DNA of 64,000 bases, taken from contig ARYC01000061.1 of the NCBI GenBank assembly GCA_000711775.1, positions 62,001 through 126,000 on the forward strand, written 5' to 3'. Positions 12,036-24,864 of this stretch are shown here, piece by piece. Each line of letters opens with the position of its first letter. The first letter of the stretch is position 1. The DNA comes from Oxytricha trifallax (Eukaryota > Ciliophora > Spirotrichea > Sporadotrichida > Oxytrichidae). The translations under genes were made by a program, and so were the position numbers. Under the pieces are notes generated by a model. The model was not told where the DNA came from and did no database searches. It saw nothing but the letters and a program-made list of their open reading frames with translations.

Positions 12036-13548
12036 TCAATTTAAATAAATATCCTTGTATATAAAAGAATCAATATCTTACGAGTTATAAGGATTTTAAG
12101 AATCAGATCCTTTAAAATTTTCTTATATCTCTCGCTTTTTACAATTCTATCTGGTTGTAGCAAGAACTCCATTGACAATAATTCTATCAAATTTAGCTTC
12201 CAACCCTATCATCTCAGATGCCTCTTATTCATAAAAACTTATATTTACAACTTAAATTTCTTCAGGTTCGGAGTGCTTCTTTCGTAAATAGATTATCATT
12301 CATAATATTTGATTAAAATTATCATATTTTCTAAAAATATTAATATTGCTTTAACATAATAGTAAATAAAACATTTTACATATTATGTCTCCAATTTAAA
12401 CTTCATCTGCTCTAGTAACTTAAAGCATGGAATGTATAAATTTTAAAATAATTTTTAATTATTTAATGTGTAGAATTAAATATTCTCTTAACAAAGAGAC
12501 AGTGATCAAGAGTAGAAATAATCATCAATTGAGTTAAATTGTTTTAAAGAAATATTTAAATTGTTTTTATTATTAATTCTTAGCTTAAATTCTTGGAATT
12601 AAAAATGCTATCAAAAGTGACTTAATTGATTTGTGAATTATTTTGTTAAGTATCATTTTTATTATCAAGGTAATAGAAACAAATTATGAGTAAGTAAATC
12701 AAGTTTAAAGATTTTAATTTATTCACTTTTATTTAACTCTATGAATAAGGCAAATTTATATGAGTTAAATAAATCATTCAAATGAATCTAAAAGTAGTTT
12801 TTTTTCAAATTTTAATATAACTTAATAATTTTACCGAACAAATTTGTTATTAGTGATAAATAGTTTTGTAGTTTTAACTTATAATAAATTATTATGATTT
12901 GTATTTGGGATTTTGCTCTATAAAATATCCTTAATTAATAAATTTTCCTCTTAATTTTGGATCTTATCAATTTTTGTAATGTTAATATGATTTATTTGTT
13001 GTTTAGATTTTTCAGATTTATTTTTCCATTATTTAAACGTCTAACTTCGAAATTTCATATTAGATTAATCTGAATTTTCGAAATAGGCAGAAATAAGTTA
13101 TTTCTCAGTTTCTTAAGTATAAGTTAAAAAATTATTTCAATAAATAAAGGATATAATTTCATAATAATTTAATTAAAAATCTTTAAATTATTTTTAAGAT
13201 TGTTAACTATAAATAATACTAATATTTAAAATATCAAGCTTATTAATAAATATGTTTAGTATAATTTGAATCTTTGTTAGAATCTTAAAATCCTAATGTT
13301 TAATTTTTTACCTTCAAATCTTTTAATATAAAATCTTTCATTGTATAAACTTTTGTGATAACATTTGTTTCAAAATCTTCTTCTTCCATGATGTTATTTG
13401 ATGTACTTTAAGAAAGGCAACCCTCACTCAAATTTTATAATAAAATTGGAAAATTTTTGTTACTGGGTCTTTTGCAAAATAAAAAAGATTTTTTCTATAA
13501 GAAGCCATTAATATATGTGGATGAGCTTAATATTATTATTAAAAACAT
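12036..13548 (-). CDS. Secreted-protein family, copy 2 (alpha type), most compact
   Basis: The start ATG at 13548 begins the signal peptide MFLIIILSSSTYING, followed by FLFCKRPSNKNF, LSEGCLSQ and ETNVITKVYTMKDF (to about 13310). Later segments are LDHCLFVKRIFNSTH (about 12510-12470), VTRADEV (about 12420) and MIGLEAKFDRIIVNGVLATT (about 12230-12140), with the end IYKDIYLN-TGA at 12036. This is the shortest locus of the array (1.5 kb) and shows the alpha-type module order most clearly. The inserts between modules are AT-rich. Confidence 0.7.
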
Positions 13549-14404
13549 TATTTAAAGGCGATAGTGTATCTTTCCTCTATGTTAAAAATAGAATTGAGAT
13601 TAGATGTTTTAGCAAAGAAATTAAGTTTTATGGGAGTAGAGTATAATTAAAATAACTATTATTGATATAAAATATAATAAATATTTATAGTGAGAACAAT
13701 TTATTGAAATGATTCTTGATGATATCCTGCAGATATAATACTTGACTCAAAATGAGATTATTATTATTATATTTTTACAATTTTAAAAGTTTAAGGAATT
13801 TTATCACAAATATTGCAACATAAAATAATTTAATATTTACAAATATTCAAATATTTTTATATTTAACTTATTATTAAAACGAACATTCTGATTTTATTTA
13901 ATTAAAATTGAATAAATTAATAGATATAAAAAATTTTACTTGTGTTAATATAATATAAGCAAAAAGATTTAAAAAATTTATTAGAGGGAGATAATATCGC
14001 TATATAATTTTTATTTATATTTTGAAAATGAATTATTTATTTTTATTGCTCCATTAAATATAGGTTTTTTTTTTAAATAGTTTTGTCTTTAAAATATGAA
14101 CTTTAATGAAAAATATGAATTATTATCGCAAATAATGATTTAAACAGTTAAAATAAAATAACAAATTTTAAAAAAATTTGAAAAAATATTAATATAATTC
14201 AAATTAATATTTAAATTTTACGAAATTAAATAAATAATATAATTTATCAAATTATAAACTTGTGTCTTATATTATGATATTTATTTATTTTATAAAATTC
14301 TTAATTTTTTATTCAATGATAAAATATAGATTTTTCATAAAATTAAATAACATTAAGATTAATTGAATTAAAGTTATATCATAAAATATGATTAATAAAT
14401 TTAT
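13549..14404. other. Intergenic, AT-rich, between copies 2 and 1
   Basis: The spacer lies between the start of copy 2 and the stop of copy 1. It is nearly pure AT with homopolymer runs. No gene, repeat or RNA feature could be supported. Confidence 0.4.
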
Positions 14405-17400
14405 TCATTATATTATTTTCTAATAATAAATCTCATCTTCAATTTACCCACATCCCTTTAACTTTGATAATTCCTACTAATTATTTGAAATAAATTCTCT
14501 ATTATTATGAACATCAGTTTTTGTGCTAGTTATTTAGAGACATTATTTTTATGATTCAGATTTAACTATATATCTAAAAATATGTTTTATAATAAGTTAC
14601 TATACCATTCATCAAAATATATGGAACTTTAGTAATCAACCCTATTACTTCTGATTGTTAAACCTCTATTTTTTAGATACTCAATATTTATTATTCACTA
14701 GGGCAAAAACAAGCTTTATTATAATAATTAAGCATAAAGTCACCCTATTTAACTTCATCTGCTCTAATTGTTATTAGTTTAGAATTTATATAATTATATC
14801 AATTATATCACCTAATAAAGAACTTTTATAATTAAATTAAAATTAAGGTAATTTTTATATATAACTCTATAATTTAATAATACTTAATTACATTTACTAT
14901 TGGGAGATCGTTATTATGTACAGAAAGAAATAAGATGGTCTAGTGCAGCTGTGAATGGTCGAGGCAAGGGACATGCCCCCCATGACAAAGCCGGGAATCA
15001 GGAGCAACTCTACTGCTGAAGGCTCAGAAGAGGCAAGTCTTGGCCAGTTCAGGTTCAAAGTTTGTTGATGGGAGGAGAGAGATGGCCAATAAAATAAGTG
15101 AAATGTCTGATTTCAATATAACCAACCCATAAAAAAACCTAAGACTACTACTGCTGAAAGCACGGGATAAGCCCCCCAGGATTAGACTCCGGAGTCGAGG
15201 AGGCACCAAAGTGGCTAGTCTTCACCAGTGTCAGCGCAGACTACGAAGAAGAACATCAAGAATATGTGATAGACATCTTAAAACTTTATATATAATAGTA
15301 AATGTAATTAAGTATTATTATTAAATAAGTCGAGGAATTTTGATTTCTAGATTTCTAATTTCTATATTTACCTAAGTGATTCACTACTACTCTATAATTT
15401 TAAGAATTAAATGTTTAGAATGAGTGGAATTATGCTCTTATTTTATGTAAACACAAGATTCAGGAACCGTAGTCAGATAAGAAATAGGAGCTTCTTGAGA
15501 TAGTAGCTTGAATTTTATTGTTTACTTTTTTTTGTTAAGCATTTAAGTTTCTATATTCTCATTGATTAAATTGTTTTATATCAAATTTGTAGTTTAAATC
15601 TTTTGTAAAATTAGTTGAGAGGGAAATTATATTTTCGATTATTTATTAAGTCAAATTTTTTAAAAATTCCAGAAATTAATATATTAGTCAATAATAAATA
15701 CACTTTTTTATCATAATTTATTTTTAAGATAAACTGAAATGTAAGGTATCTCGATTAATTATGTTTAGAGATAAATGTCTTATAAATTTTATTTTCAAAG
15801 CCATATAAATATTAATCCAATATAAATTAAATTTAGTTTTCGTAAAGTTTATATATTTATCAGATTGAAAATAAAGATATTTAATATTATATTCTTAAGT
15901 TTTAATTGAGAATTTGAAATATTATACAATTTTATTTAGCATGGTTTCTAGATCTCAATTAAAGTTACCTTTATAGTGCGACCTTAAATACATTAAATAA
16001 AAAATATGATATATTCCATATTATAGCATTTCGTTTATTAATTTTACCTTTTTTATCTATAATTTATCTCCACAATTCATGTGTCCTGTTGTGTCATTTA
16101 AATAAAAACAAAAATAATTATATCCCAAATAAAGGTTAAATAAATCGTAAAATTCCTTACGAAATCCATATGCTATAATGTTTTTTTCGTAATATATTAC
16201 AGAATAGAAAATTTCTTTAGGGGTATACAATTATTACAAAAATAAAGATTATTAATAATTATTTAAATCGTGGAAATTATACAAATTTTTCTGATTCTTT
16301 TAATTAATTCCCTATTTTAATTAAGAATCATTAAGATTATTTTATAATAGTTCCTTTTAATCCTAACCTTTAATTAATTTAGCATATTATGATGATATAT
16401 TTTAATCTTATTATTTACTCGAGATATTAACAGTTTGGTTGGATTTATTGCTTAACTATATTTATATAAAGTTTAAAATTTAGTGTAATACACATAATGC
16501 TAATTATATTATAAAATCCAGTATATTATGTCCATAATTTTCAAGATTATAGAGAATTACATTCCATATTTATCATATTTATAAAATTTCCAAATTAATT
16601 AAGTTAGTAAATTATATGTAATACTTTAATACTTTTTGCAATATTTATTTAATAAAGAAAAGAAGCACATTTTAATTAAAGCTAAAGTTTAATAGTCTAA
16701 ATTAAATCACATTAATGATATACAAGTGCATATCTATTTTAAATTAAATTAAAATATTTTGATTGTTATTAATATAAGTTTTATAAATTTTTTAGCAATA
16801 CTTTCTAACATTTTTTTAGCCTATTATTTTATTTCAAGGTATTATTTGAATCCATTAGTTTATAGATTATACAATTGTTAATCCAGATATTGGAAATAAC
16901 TTGCTATTAATTCTTCTTCATTGACTGGTTCATCATTAAAAGAGTCTTCCCATTATATAATAAAATAATTATTAAAAATAAGTAGAATTCTGCAATTTAA
17001 AATGAAAACTAAAAAAGCTAATATGTATTAATGAAATAAAATCATAGAACAGCATGATCGTTTTTATATAGATATTAGTATCATTATCTTCTAGACTAAC
17101 CTAACTTTGTTGTTCCCATATTTTCTTTGAGTCTCTTGAGCTTTCGATCTACTGAAATCACACCTCCTACTGGCAAGAACAGTTGAGATAATAAAATTTT
17201 AGATGAGTTTTTTTTAACTTACAAACAAACTTTAATGAATAAATAGCTACTCCAGGTTCGCCATATTAAGTTTTCCTTATTAATTAAATAAATTTCAACT
17301 ATTATTAAGGTTTTCCACATATTTTTCTTAAATATGCTAATCCCTTTAGTCAAAGTAGTTGTAAACTTTTGTGATTAAGTTAAAACTTTGTTCAAATTGT

Positions 17401-17850
17401 TCTTCCCCTATTTTATCTGGAATATATGCCTAACAGCCCTATCTTACGTCTTTTAATTTATTTTATTACGATCAAGTAAATTATGTTTTACTTTCTTAAT
17501 TAAATTTAAGAGAGCATATATATATTTAATTAAAGAATAAAATCAGTATTTCTAATAATTTTAAATCTTTTAGTTCATATTCCTTTTTAACTCCTCTTTG
17601 TTCTTTACATAAATAGGGCAACGATGAATTAGAACATTTTTTTCTATATAATTTTATTGAGAAAAATTAAAAATCAAATATTTTATTCCAAATTCATAGA
17701 TTGGATTTTATAAAAAATTAAACTTTGAGGATTTTTAATATTCATAAAAATTAAAACTTTTCATATTTTTTCTCTCAAATTAATATTTAATTTTTCATTG
17801 CCCCTTCATAAAACTCAGTTAGTATCGACAAATTAACAGCTTAAGAAATT
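14405..17850 (-). CDS. Secreted-protein family, copy 1 (beta type)
   Basis: The 5' end is approximate: a hydrophobic N-terminus (FLLKFLKLLICRYQLSFMKG) lies near 17850-17800, but no in-frame ATG was found upstream. Modules are LPYLCKEQRG (about 17630), KDVRQGCQAYIPDKIGE and FNLITKVYNYFD (about 17450-17350), WEDSFNDEPVNEEELIASYF (about 16960-16850), VPESCVYIKQEHNSTHSK (about 15480-15415), TIRADEVKQGDF and ACFCPSE (about 14780-14700), EVIGLITKVPYILMNG (about 14650-14600), and GCGQIEDEIYYQKIIQ-TGA ending at 14405. It is very similar to copy 3. A GC-richer insert flanked by a perfect inverted repeat (14875-15320) interrupts it. Confidence 0.65.
14875..15320. mobile_element. GC-richer insert with perfect 27-bp terminal inverted repeat
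   Basis: Positions 14875-14901 (TAATAATACTTAATTACATT...) are the exact reverse complement of 15294-15320. The interior (about 14902-15290) is markedly less AT-rich than anything around it. It holds two similar blocks containing CTACTGCTGAA and a run of six Cs. It separates the NSTH and RADEV modules of secreted-family copy 1, so it lies in an intragenic, probably eliminated stretch. A minus-strand frame of 61 codons inside it is not convincing. It could be a MITE or a transposon remnant that carries captured sequence. Confidence 0.6.
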
Positions 17851-18612
17851 TAAGCAAAAATTCATTGTCAGCAAGATTATTTATAGTTTTATGGATATTT
17901 TTAAAACTTTTTATATGTTTGGATCCATTTGAAAAATAGATTTTATTATTATATTTATGTAAAAAAGATTTGATTAAGTTAACTAAAAATCTTAATTAGT
18001 TTTGACGTATGTTTTGCATACAATTAAATGAAAATTAATTATTGAAATTAAAGAATTAATATTTTTGATACATAATTAAATTGTTGTAATTCTTGTATAA
18101 ATTACTTGTTATTGAAATGTGTATTATAAATTTATTATGAAAAATGACTTTAAGCTAATTACATTCCTGTTTTAGCTTATTTTTATACATTTATATATTC
18201 AATTTCGACTTGGATGAGTTACAAATTATGACAAAGTTTATTATGTTGGTCTTGTCCCTATAGATTAAATTTATTTAGTTAATTTAAATTAAAAAAGATA
18301 TTAAGATAAAAATTGGATATAGATACAGAGTCAATTAAACCTCCTTTGATTGATTTGAGTAAATATAATAAGAGTTATGATCAACATGATTTAAAAAATT
18401 ATTCATTTCATAAATAAATAAGAATGATATGATTTCTCAAAATATTGTATGCTTAATATTAAATTTCAAAATCTACACAAAAAGACTAATAGAAATTTAA
18501 CTTTCACTTATTGGATTAAATTTCAGCAAATGATAATTAAAAAATTATTTTTCACTACTCCTTAATCTTATGTTTGTTATTTTACCAATGGCTTTTATTT
18601 AATTATAATTAT
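17851..18612. other. Intergenic, AT-rich
   Basis: The spacer lies upstream of secreted-family copy 1 and downstream of the cysteine-rich gene. It is AT-rich, with no frame, RNA or repeat that can be supported. Confidence 0.4.
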
Positions 18613-20762
18613 TCAAGATTAATTTTAGTATTTTGAATTTGAATTATCAAATTCCTCATCATGATTACTATGTTAATGAACAGCTGATAGATTATTCCTT
18701 AATTATTATAATTACTGATTGTTTTAAATCTATGTATTCCTCTATCTATGACCTCTCGTTTGAACTTATATTAGACTAGAATTTTAAGCTATAGCTTGCT
18801 ATTAAACAATTCTTGCAGTACCACTTGCTTATTAAGGCTAAACATTTGCAAATTAAGCATGCTAATTCATTAAGATCCTTGATCTTTAAGGACTCTAACC
18901 TTAGGTCGCTTACGAACTTCCTCTTTAATGCCCTGGTTAATGAAAACTACCAGAACTTGTATCAGCTTGGTTATACATACTTGGCTTTCGAATTTTTCCC
19001 TAGGATATATCAAATTAAGAACTATGTGAAGAGATGTCGTCCATGCTCACTTTCCTGGAAAGATCTATGATTTCCTAATAAGGTGCATAGCTGATTCCAA
19101 CCGATTACTATGGCGGTTTTCTACTACTTGATGCAAGTTTGCCATTCGAGATTTTCCTTTGATGTGAACCAACAACTCGAGTGGAAAGATTTGCATTAAC
19201 TAATTCCCTTTAATTGTGACTAATGGCTTAAGTTGCTTTCTATGATTTATTCCATTTTTCTAATGATTTTAGGTAACGCTTCACTCTTTCATTTATTTCT
19301 ATAGGCCTACCCTTTAAACAAAAACCTTTCTTAATACAGCAATATGATATAATTCCCACAAAAATGAAGAAAATTCCTACTATACATCCAACAAGAGCAT
19401 AGAGTGAAATATCTGAGTTTGAAGTCGAGGAGGATGAACTGGATGTAGTTGTATTATTTAAATTTGTTTGATTGTTCGTGCTGTTATTATCTGTTTATAA
19501 TGTTGAACAGACTCCCTTGACACTACAATATTTGGAATAGCACTCGTTGTCTAAAGTACAAGGATCATTGAGACATTTTTACTTTGCTGACGATGAAGAG
19601 CATGAAGTTGGTGGATTCATTGAGCAAGTAAAATTTTCTCAATCATTATAGAGATAACTTTTAATATTTATGAAAAACAGAGTTTATAGTTGTTACAGTA
19701 TCCGCTTTTGCAATTTGTCCCTATTTTACATTAATCCCCAGGACACCGGTTGTTACTACTTTAAGTTCTACAATTCTTTTCCGAACATTAATTTTCAACA
19801 CAAAAACCCCCTGAGCACTGACCTGCAGTTTAACAAGGATCGCCTTCACATCTGAGAGTGTTAGAAGTTGAGGAACAGCATCTATCTTCTTCACAAAACC
19901 CAGAAAAGCAAGAGTCATCATATTTACATCTATCACCAGGACATCCATATTACAAAGATCCCTTGGTATATATGAATTTAGTATTTCTAATTTCTAATTA
20001 AGAAAAAGTTATAAAGAAGGAATATAAACTCTTTTATATTATCGTAGAAATCCCTTGATGCAAACTGTAGGCTAATAATTGCCACAAAGTTTATTGTAAC
20101 TACAAACCCCATTAACGCATTCATAGTCACTTTGACATGGAGCTGCATCGCATTTGAATCCAACTTTAGTATTATCACAACAAACTCCCCCTGTGCATAC
20201 ATTAGACACACATTGAGAGTTCTTTGTGCATGTAGCCCCATAGCATTTATCATTAGATCAAATATTTTCATTTTCATGCCTAAGAATAATATTAGATTTT
20301 AAAGCATATGTTAAATATTTTACTCTATTAATTATTTTTTAATAAGTTTAATAGGTATTATGAATTATATAAACTCATACTATCTATCAATTAAAATTTA
20401 AAATCATAATTTTATGAAAAAAAATGATGCATTTTAACTAATTTTGAGTGGTATAGTCACAACAATACCCTTCCAAACAAATTTTAGTGTCACACTGATT
20501 ATAATAAATATGAAAAAATTATAATACATCAGGACATTTTAAAATTATTTAAATAAATTAAAATAATAGGATTATCATAATCACAGGCAATCTATCATGA
20601 TCTAAAATATAAAAGAAATTAATATAAAAAAAGGGAAATATATTTAGAGTCCACTTACAATTAGATTAGCGTGCTTATTATCAAAAATTTTATTAAATTT
20701 TAGTGAAATATCCTAATTGTCATATTGTTGTTATTCAAAGATTGAAACGCTGATATTTTCAT
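18613..20762 (-). CDS. Cysteine-rich type I membrane protein
   Basis: The start is at 20762 or, giving a better signal peptide (MTIRIFHQNLIKFLIISTLI), at 20723. The ectodomain segments lie at about 20610-20430, 20280-20070 and 19950-19690. They are made of short Cys-spaced repeats such as CTKNSQCVSNVCTGGVCC and CKYDDSCFSGFCEEDRCC. A further repeat (KCLNDPCTLDNECYSKYC) follows in 19580-19500, then a Ser/Thr/Asn-rich linker. A transmembrane helix (YALVGCIVGIFFIFVGIISY) is at about 19410-19350. The cytoplasmic tail is long and rich in Gln and Ser and ends at TGA 18613. The repeats resemble Dickkopf/EGF-like and ciliate surface-antigen modules, but no family is assigned. At least two inserts interrupt the ectodomain. 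Confidence 0.75.
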
Positions 20763-20995
20763 TTTATAAAAAAGTTATAATTAGAATCCGTAATTATAAT
20801 AATAATAATTGTAAGAATTCGAATCCAAATACTCTAAACTTCTTAATTTTTATTTCTGATTTTGTTTAACAGTCTATTGCTAATGTATATTTTATATAAA
20901 AAGAAGTAAATAATATATGAGTAGGAATTATAGATTATTAGTAAAATAAATTAGAGAAAATAAAATATAATCTCTTGCAGTGGATAAATGTGTAA

Positions 20996-23900
20996 TCACT
21001 TCTTCTTTCTCTTATGCTTTGATTTTTGGGTAACTGCTTCTTAATGTGCTGTGCTTTGAGCTATACCACCAGTTATAAATAAATGTTAAATCTTTTAAGA
21101 TAAGCATAATTTTGACATTTAAAAGTTAATAAATTTGAGTGACATCTGTATCTATCTGTGCATCTCCCTATGCTCCATTTATAAATATAATCTATAAGTA
21201 TAAAACATATAATATTACTCCCTTTAAGTACAATCCCTTCTTCTTAGCGTATTTCTTGTACCTGCTTCTCTGCCACTTTGGCAACCATCTTTCGTGATCT
21301 GGCTCTGGGCCTGGGTTCTTGGGGTCGAAGTTCTTTGGGAGTCTGATCTTTCTATTCTTCTTCTTTGGAATAAAGATTTCTGCTCCTCCTTTGGTTTCTT
21401 GAACAACATTCTTGGTTTTTAACATATAAATACTAATTATATATCAATTGTAAAGACAACTTTAAATTCATAATTTATTGATGTTTTTATTGGTCTTCTT
21501 CTCCTTCTTCTTTTCTGGCATGCCTTCCTCGATTAATGCTGGAATACAATTTGAAATATATAAAACATTTAACTTAAAATATATCATAATTTAAATTTTC
21601 AACAATTTAAAATGAAATACTATAAATAAAAAGCGTTTTACTTTTATTTTTTACGTTTATCAATATGATTTCACAAATTATAAGACCTATTTCTTAAATG
21701 ATTTTACCGAATAGACTCAACTAAAATATAAAACAAAAACAATATTCATTTCCATTAATAGATTAATTTTATGTGCTTTTAATCATTTTTTATTTTTATT
21801 TGTGAATTGTGTATTTTTATGAATGAAATTTTCCATAATCAATTGCATTCAAGCATTAATTAGTTAAAGTATTCATCGTTATCAATAAGTGAGCCTTAAA
21901 TTGGGGTGCTTAATTTCTATTAAACCTTAATAGCTTCACTCAGATTTATGTCAACAAGCACGTTCAAGTACTTTGACTATACAACTTTATCGGATTGACC
22001 ATGTACATTTAAAAACATTCAATGTATATACTTATCAAGAATCTTTCTTAAATTAATTTAATATAGGACATTAATTAATACGAAATATATAAAACATCAA
22101 AGAGTGACTTTAAGATGTCATGGGCTTTCTTAGTTTAGTTATCTGAAACCAAGATATCTGTTAATTGAATTAAAAGCTCTTTATTTTGTTAAGCGGTCTT
22201 GATTGCCAGCAATTTATCTGTTAAAGAAGAAACAATTTCCTTCAATTTGTAGTTTTGGCATTATATTTAAAGTTTAATCATTTTAATATATGAAATACTT
22301 CAAGTCTAATTATGAATCTAAGTTTACGATATTAATACAATTATTATCAGTTATTAATATATTTTAATGAATTATCTGAGCAAAAAGATCATGAAATCGT
22401 CGTTTCTCAGCAATTCATCATTTAAGTTTGAAGCAAGAGTCTCGAAAGCGACCTTGGGTTCTTTCTTGGCCAAGAAAATCTAAGCCCTCAAGAAAGTTGA
22501 GTAGATATCTTTTTGGTTTTTAATTAAGTTCAAGGCTTCATCGTATTTCTTATCTTTTAGATAGAAATAAGCACCAATACCCTTAAGAGCATAGTGATCA
22601 TTAACATTTTAAATGATAAATGAAAATAAACATGAGAATATCCCATAATATATTCTATGTTATATGTTTATGTTTGATCATTGCCTAGAGTAGTGATCTT
22701 CTCCCACTCCTTTCTAGCCTCATCATACTTGTGTGATCTGATCTGTGCAACAATCAAATTTACTTGCATGAGCTTCTTCTGCTAACTAGTCAGGTTTTGG
22801 TTTGTAGATAGTTGCTGAGCTATGCGCTCACTGAATTTGTTCCAGTTCAAGTTACCAATCAATTCTTTCAAGTACTGGCGATTGAATTCATAAGTCTCTT
22901 AGAATATTTTCATATGTATTACTCCCATTAATTCTATAATAAATTAAGAATAGCATATATTATGCTTGAGAAGTGATAGTAAAACAATTAATTAATATTT
23001 TACTGAGAATGCATTGATATTAATTTCAACTAAGTTTTCATGCTTGAGAGTCTTTGGTAGTGTGAACTTAGCCAAATTTCCGTATTCAATTTGATTTACA
23101 TCGTGATAGAAGCTGTTGAGCAAGTGGATCTCTTGAACCTTGAATCTGGTTTGATCAGCGTGGTCAATTGCTGCTGAAGACCCAGCATCTTCTCTGGCAA
23201 TGTCATATGAGCTCTGCAAGTTTTTCATAGCATCCTAGTATAGTTGTTGCTTATATATAATTTGATTTTGTACTACACTGTTTAAATATATATTAATCTA
23301 AATTATTGCTTCATTTGCACTTGGCATAAGTTGAAGAAAAACTCGTAAGTTTTCTCAAACTTGTATTGTTAAATTTATCTCAATAAACTGTGATTCGTAT
23401 TTTTATAAATAAAATTGTTAATAATATTAATTAATACTGGCCATCGAGCAATCTTTCAACTGGATCAATCAATTCATCTTGATTTGAAGCACATGCCAAA
23501 AGATTTGTCAAGATATCTTGGACTTCATCTTCTGAAGATGTCTTCAACAAGTCAGTGTAAATGTTCACAGTTGTCTTGTAATCGTTCAATTTGTACTGTA
23601 CTTGTGAGATTAAATGTTAATTTTTTGTAATTAAAATTTATGTTACTCTTTTGTCTTTTTAAATATTCTGGTTTAATATATTTTGAATGAGATCAAATGT
23701 ATTTTATATATATATGCCTGGTTCTATCGTTATCCTTATCAGTTGCTGCCTGTAAGATTTTGAGGGCTTCCTTATTTTTGCCTTATCTATGGAAAATATA
23801 AGCCTGCTCGAATTAATATTGCTTCTCCTTCCCTTTAATTTATTCTAGAGCTTGGTCGAAATTCTTTGTTTTAATAAGTGCAGTCAATCTCGCCCTGGAT

Positions 23901-24349
23901 GCTACATCCTAAGCACCGTCTACTTGCAAAACTATAAAATGGAGGTTTTAGTATCTTTGATTATTATGGATTGGTTAAATAGATATAGAATCAAGTTTAT
24001 TATAAAATGTCTCACCAGTCAATCAATTCTAGGGTCAAGTATATAAGAAAGCTTATTTAAAAATTTAGAGCCAAATATTTGAAATTGCCTAAAATTACAT
24101 TAATCATAGTTTTTTAATAAATTATGGATAAAAATAAGTGATTTAGATGAGATAGATATGCCAGTAACTCGTAATAAATTTACTATAAATCCTCATAAAT
24201 TCCAACCATCCATGTTCTTTTTATACAACTCATTTAAACCTACTTTTATCAGTGTGATCTAGGACAGTCTGATGATGACTGCTTTGCTAAGCTTTATGAA
24301 GTTTTTCGTAGAGATCGCCTAAAATGGTCTTTTTCTCTTCCTCAGTCAT
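20996..24349 (-). CDS. SRP72: Signal recognition particle subunit SRP72
   Basis: The start ATG at 24349 gives MTEEEKKTILGDLYEKLHKA. TPR-type helical segments follow at about 23940-23700 (ALIKTKNFDQALEQIKGKEK, FEQAYIFHRQGKNKEALKIL), 23620-23430, 23390-23300 (KFEKTYEFFFNLCQVQ), 23260-22990, 22910-22690 and 22620-22380. The C-terminal RNA-binding motif is at about 21410-21220 (RLPKNFDPKNPGPEP and ERWLPKWQRSRYKKY), matching the SRP72 signature of PKNYDP...DPERWLP..ERS.Y. A lysine-rich end (KSKHKRKKK-TGA) stops at 20996. SRP72 binds 7S RNA with SRP68 and is needed for co-translational ER targeting. The gene is interrupted many times; at least one interruption is a GT-AG intron (near 23392-23453). 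Confidence 0.9.
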
Positions 24350-24534
24350 ATTATTTATTGCGAATGATATATAATATAATAATTTATTAACAAATCATTA
24401 ATTTAACTACAAGGAAAAATCAATTGCATATCTACTCGTATAATTATTAGTTTTAATTTGTCAATTGCATAATTTAATATTATAGAGATAATTTACAAGA
24501 AAAACTTTTTAAATAAGCAATTATATTTGTTAAA

Positions 24535-24756
24535 TCAATAGTAAACTATAAAATTAAAAATTTTATTGAAATAATTTAATAAAAGCAATATAAATAATAA
24601 ATATTTATGACTATGTTTATCTAATTTTTTCAGAAGTCTTGGCTCTTCTATTTTCAATCTATGGGGTTTCGTACAAACCACCTCTCTGATATAAATTTCT
24701 TCCCTCATTTTTATTCTATTGAATAAGTGATGACTAAGCGCTGCTACTGTTTTCAT
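24535..24756 (-). other. Isolated coding-like segment
   Basis: A frame from ATG 24756 to TGA 24535 begins MKTVAALSHHLFNRIKMREE and is rich in charged residues for about 50 codons before it becomes AT-rich hydrophobic sequence. It lies between the SRP72 start (24349) and the stop of the coiled-coil gene (24865), on the same strand as both. It may be the first or last segment of a gene whose other pieces are elsewhere, or read-through of non-coding DNA. Confidence 0.3.
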
Positions 24757-24864
24757 GACTATTCATTCCATATCTGATATTTTAAGTAACCTAATGGTGT
24801 TAATTCTGGGAATTGGGATTAAAATAATTTAAATTATAGAATTATAAGTATCAAAATATTTCTA

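Noticed and set aside
15024-15209. 61-codon minus-strand frame in the GC-richer insert
   Set aside because: Explained by the local composition; no domain, and it spans the repeated blocks.
19721-20277. Alternative minus-strand frames in the cysteine-rich gene
   Set aside because: Shadows of the frame that carries the regular Cys spacing; the plus-strand frames at 18813-19070 and 19670-19855 are shadows too.
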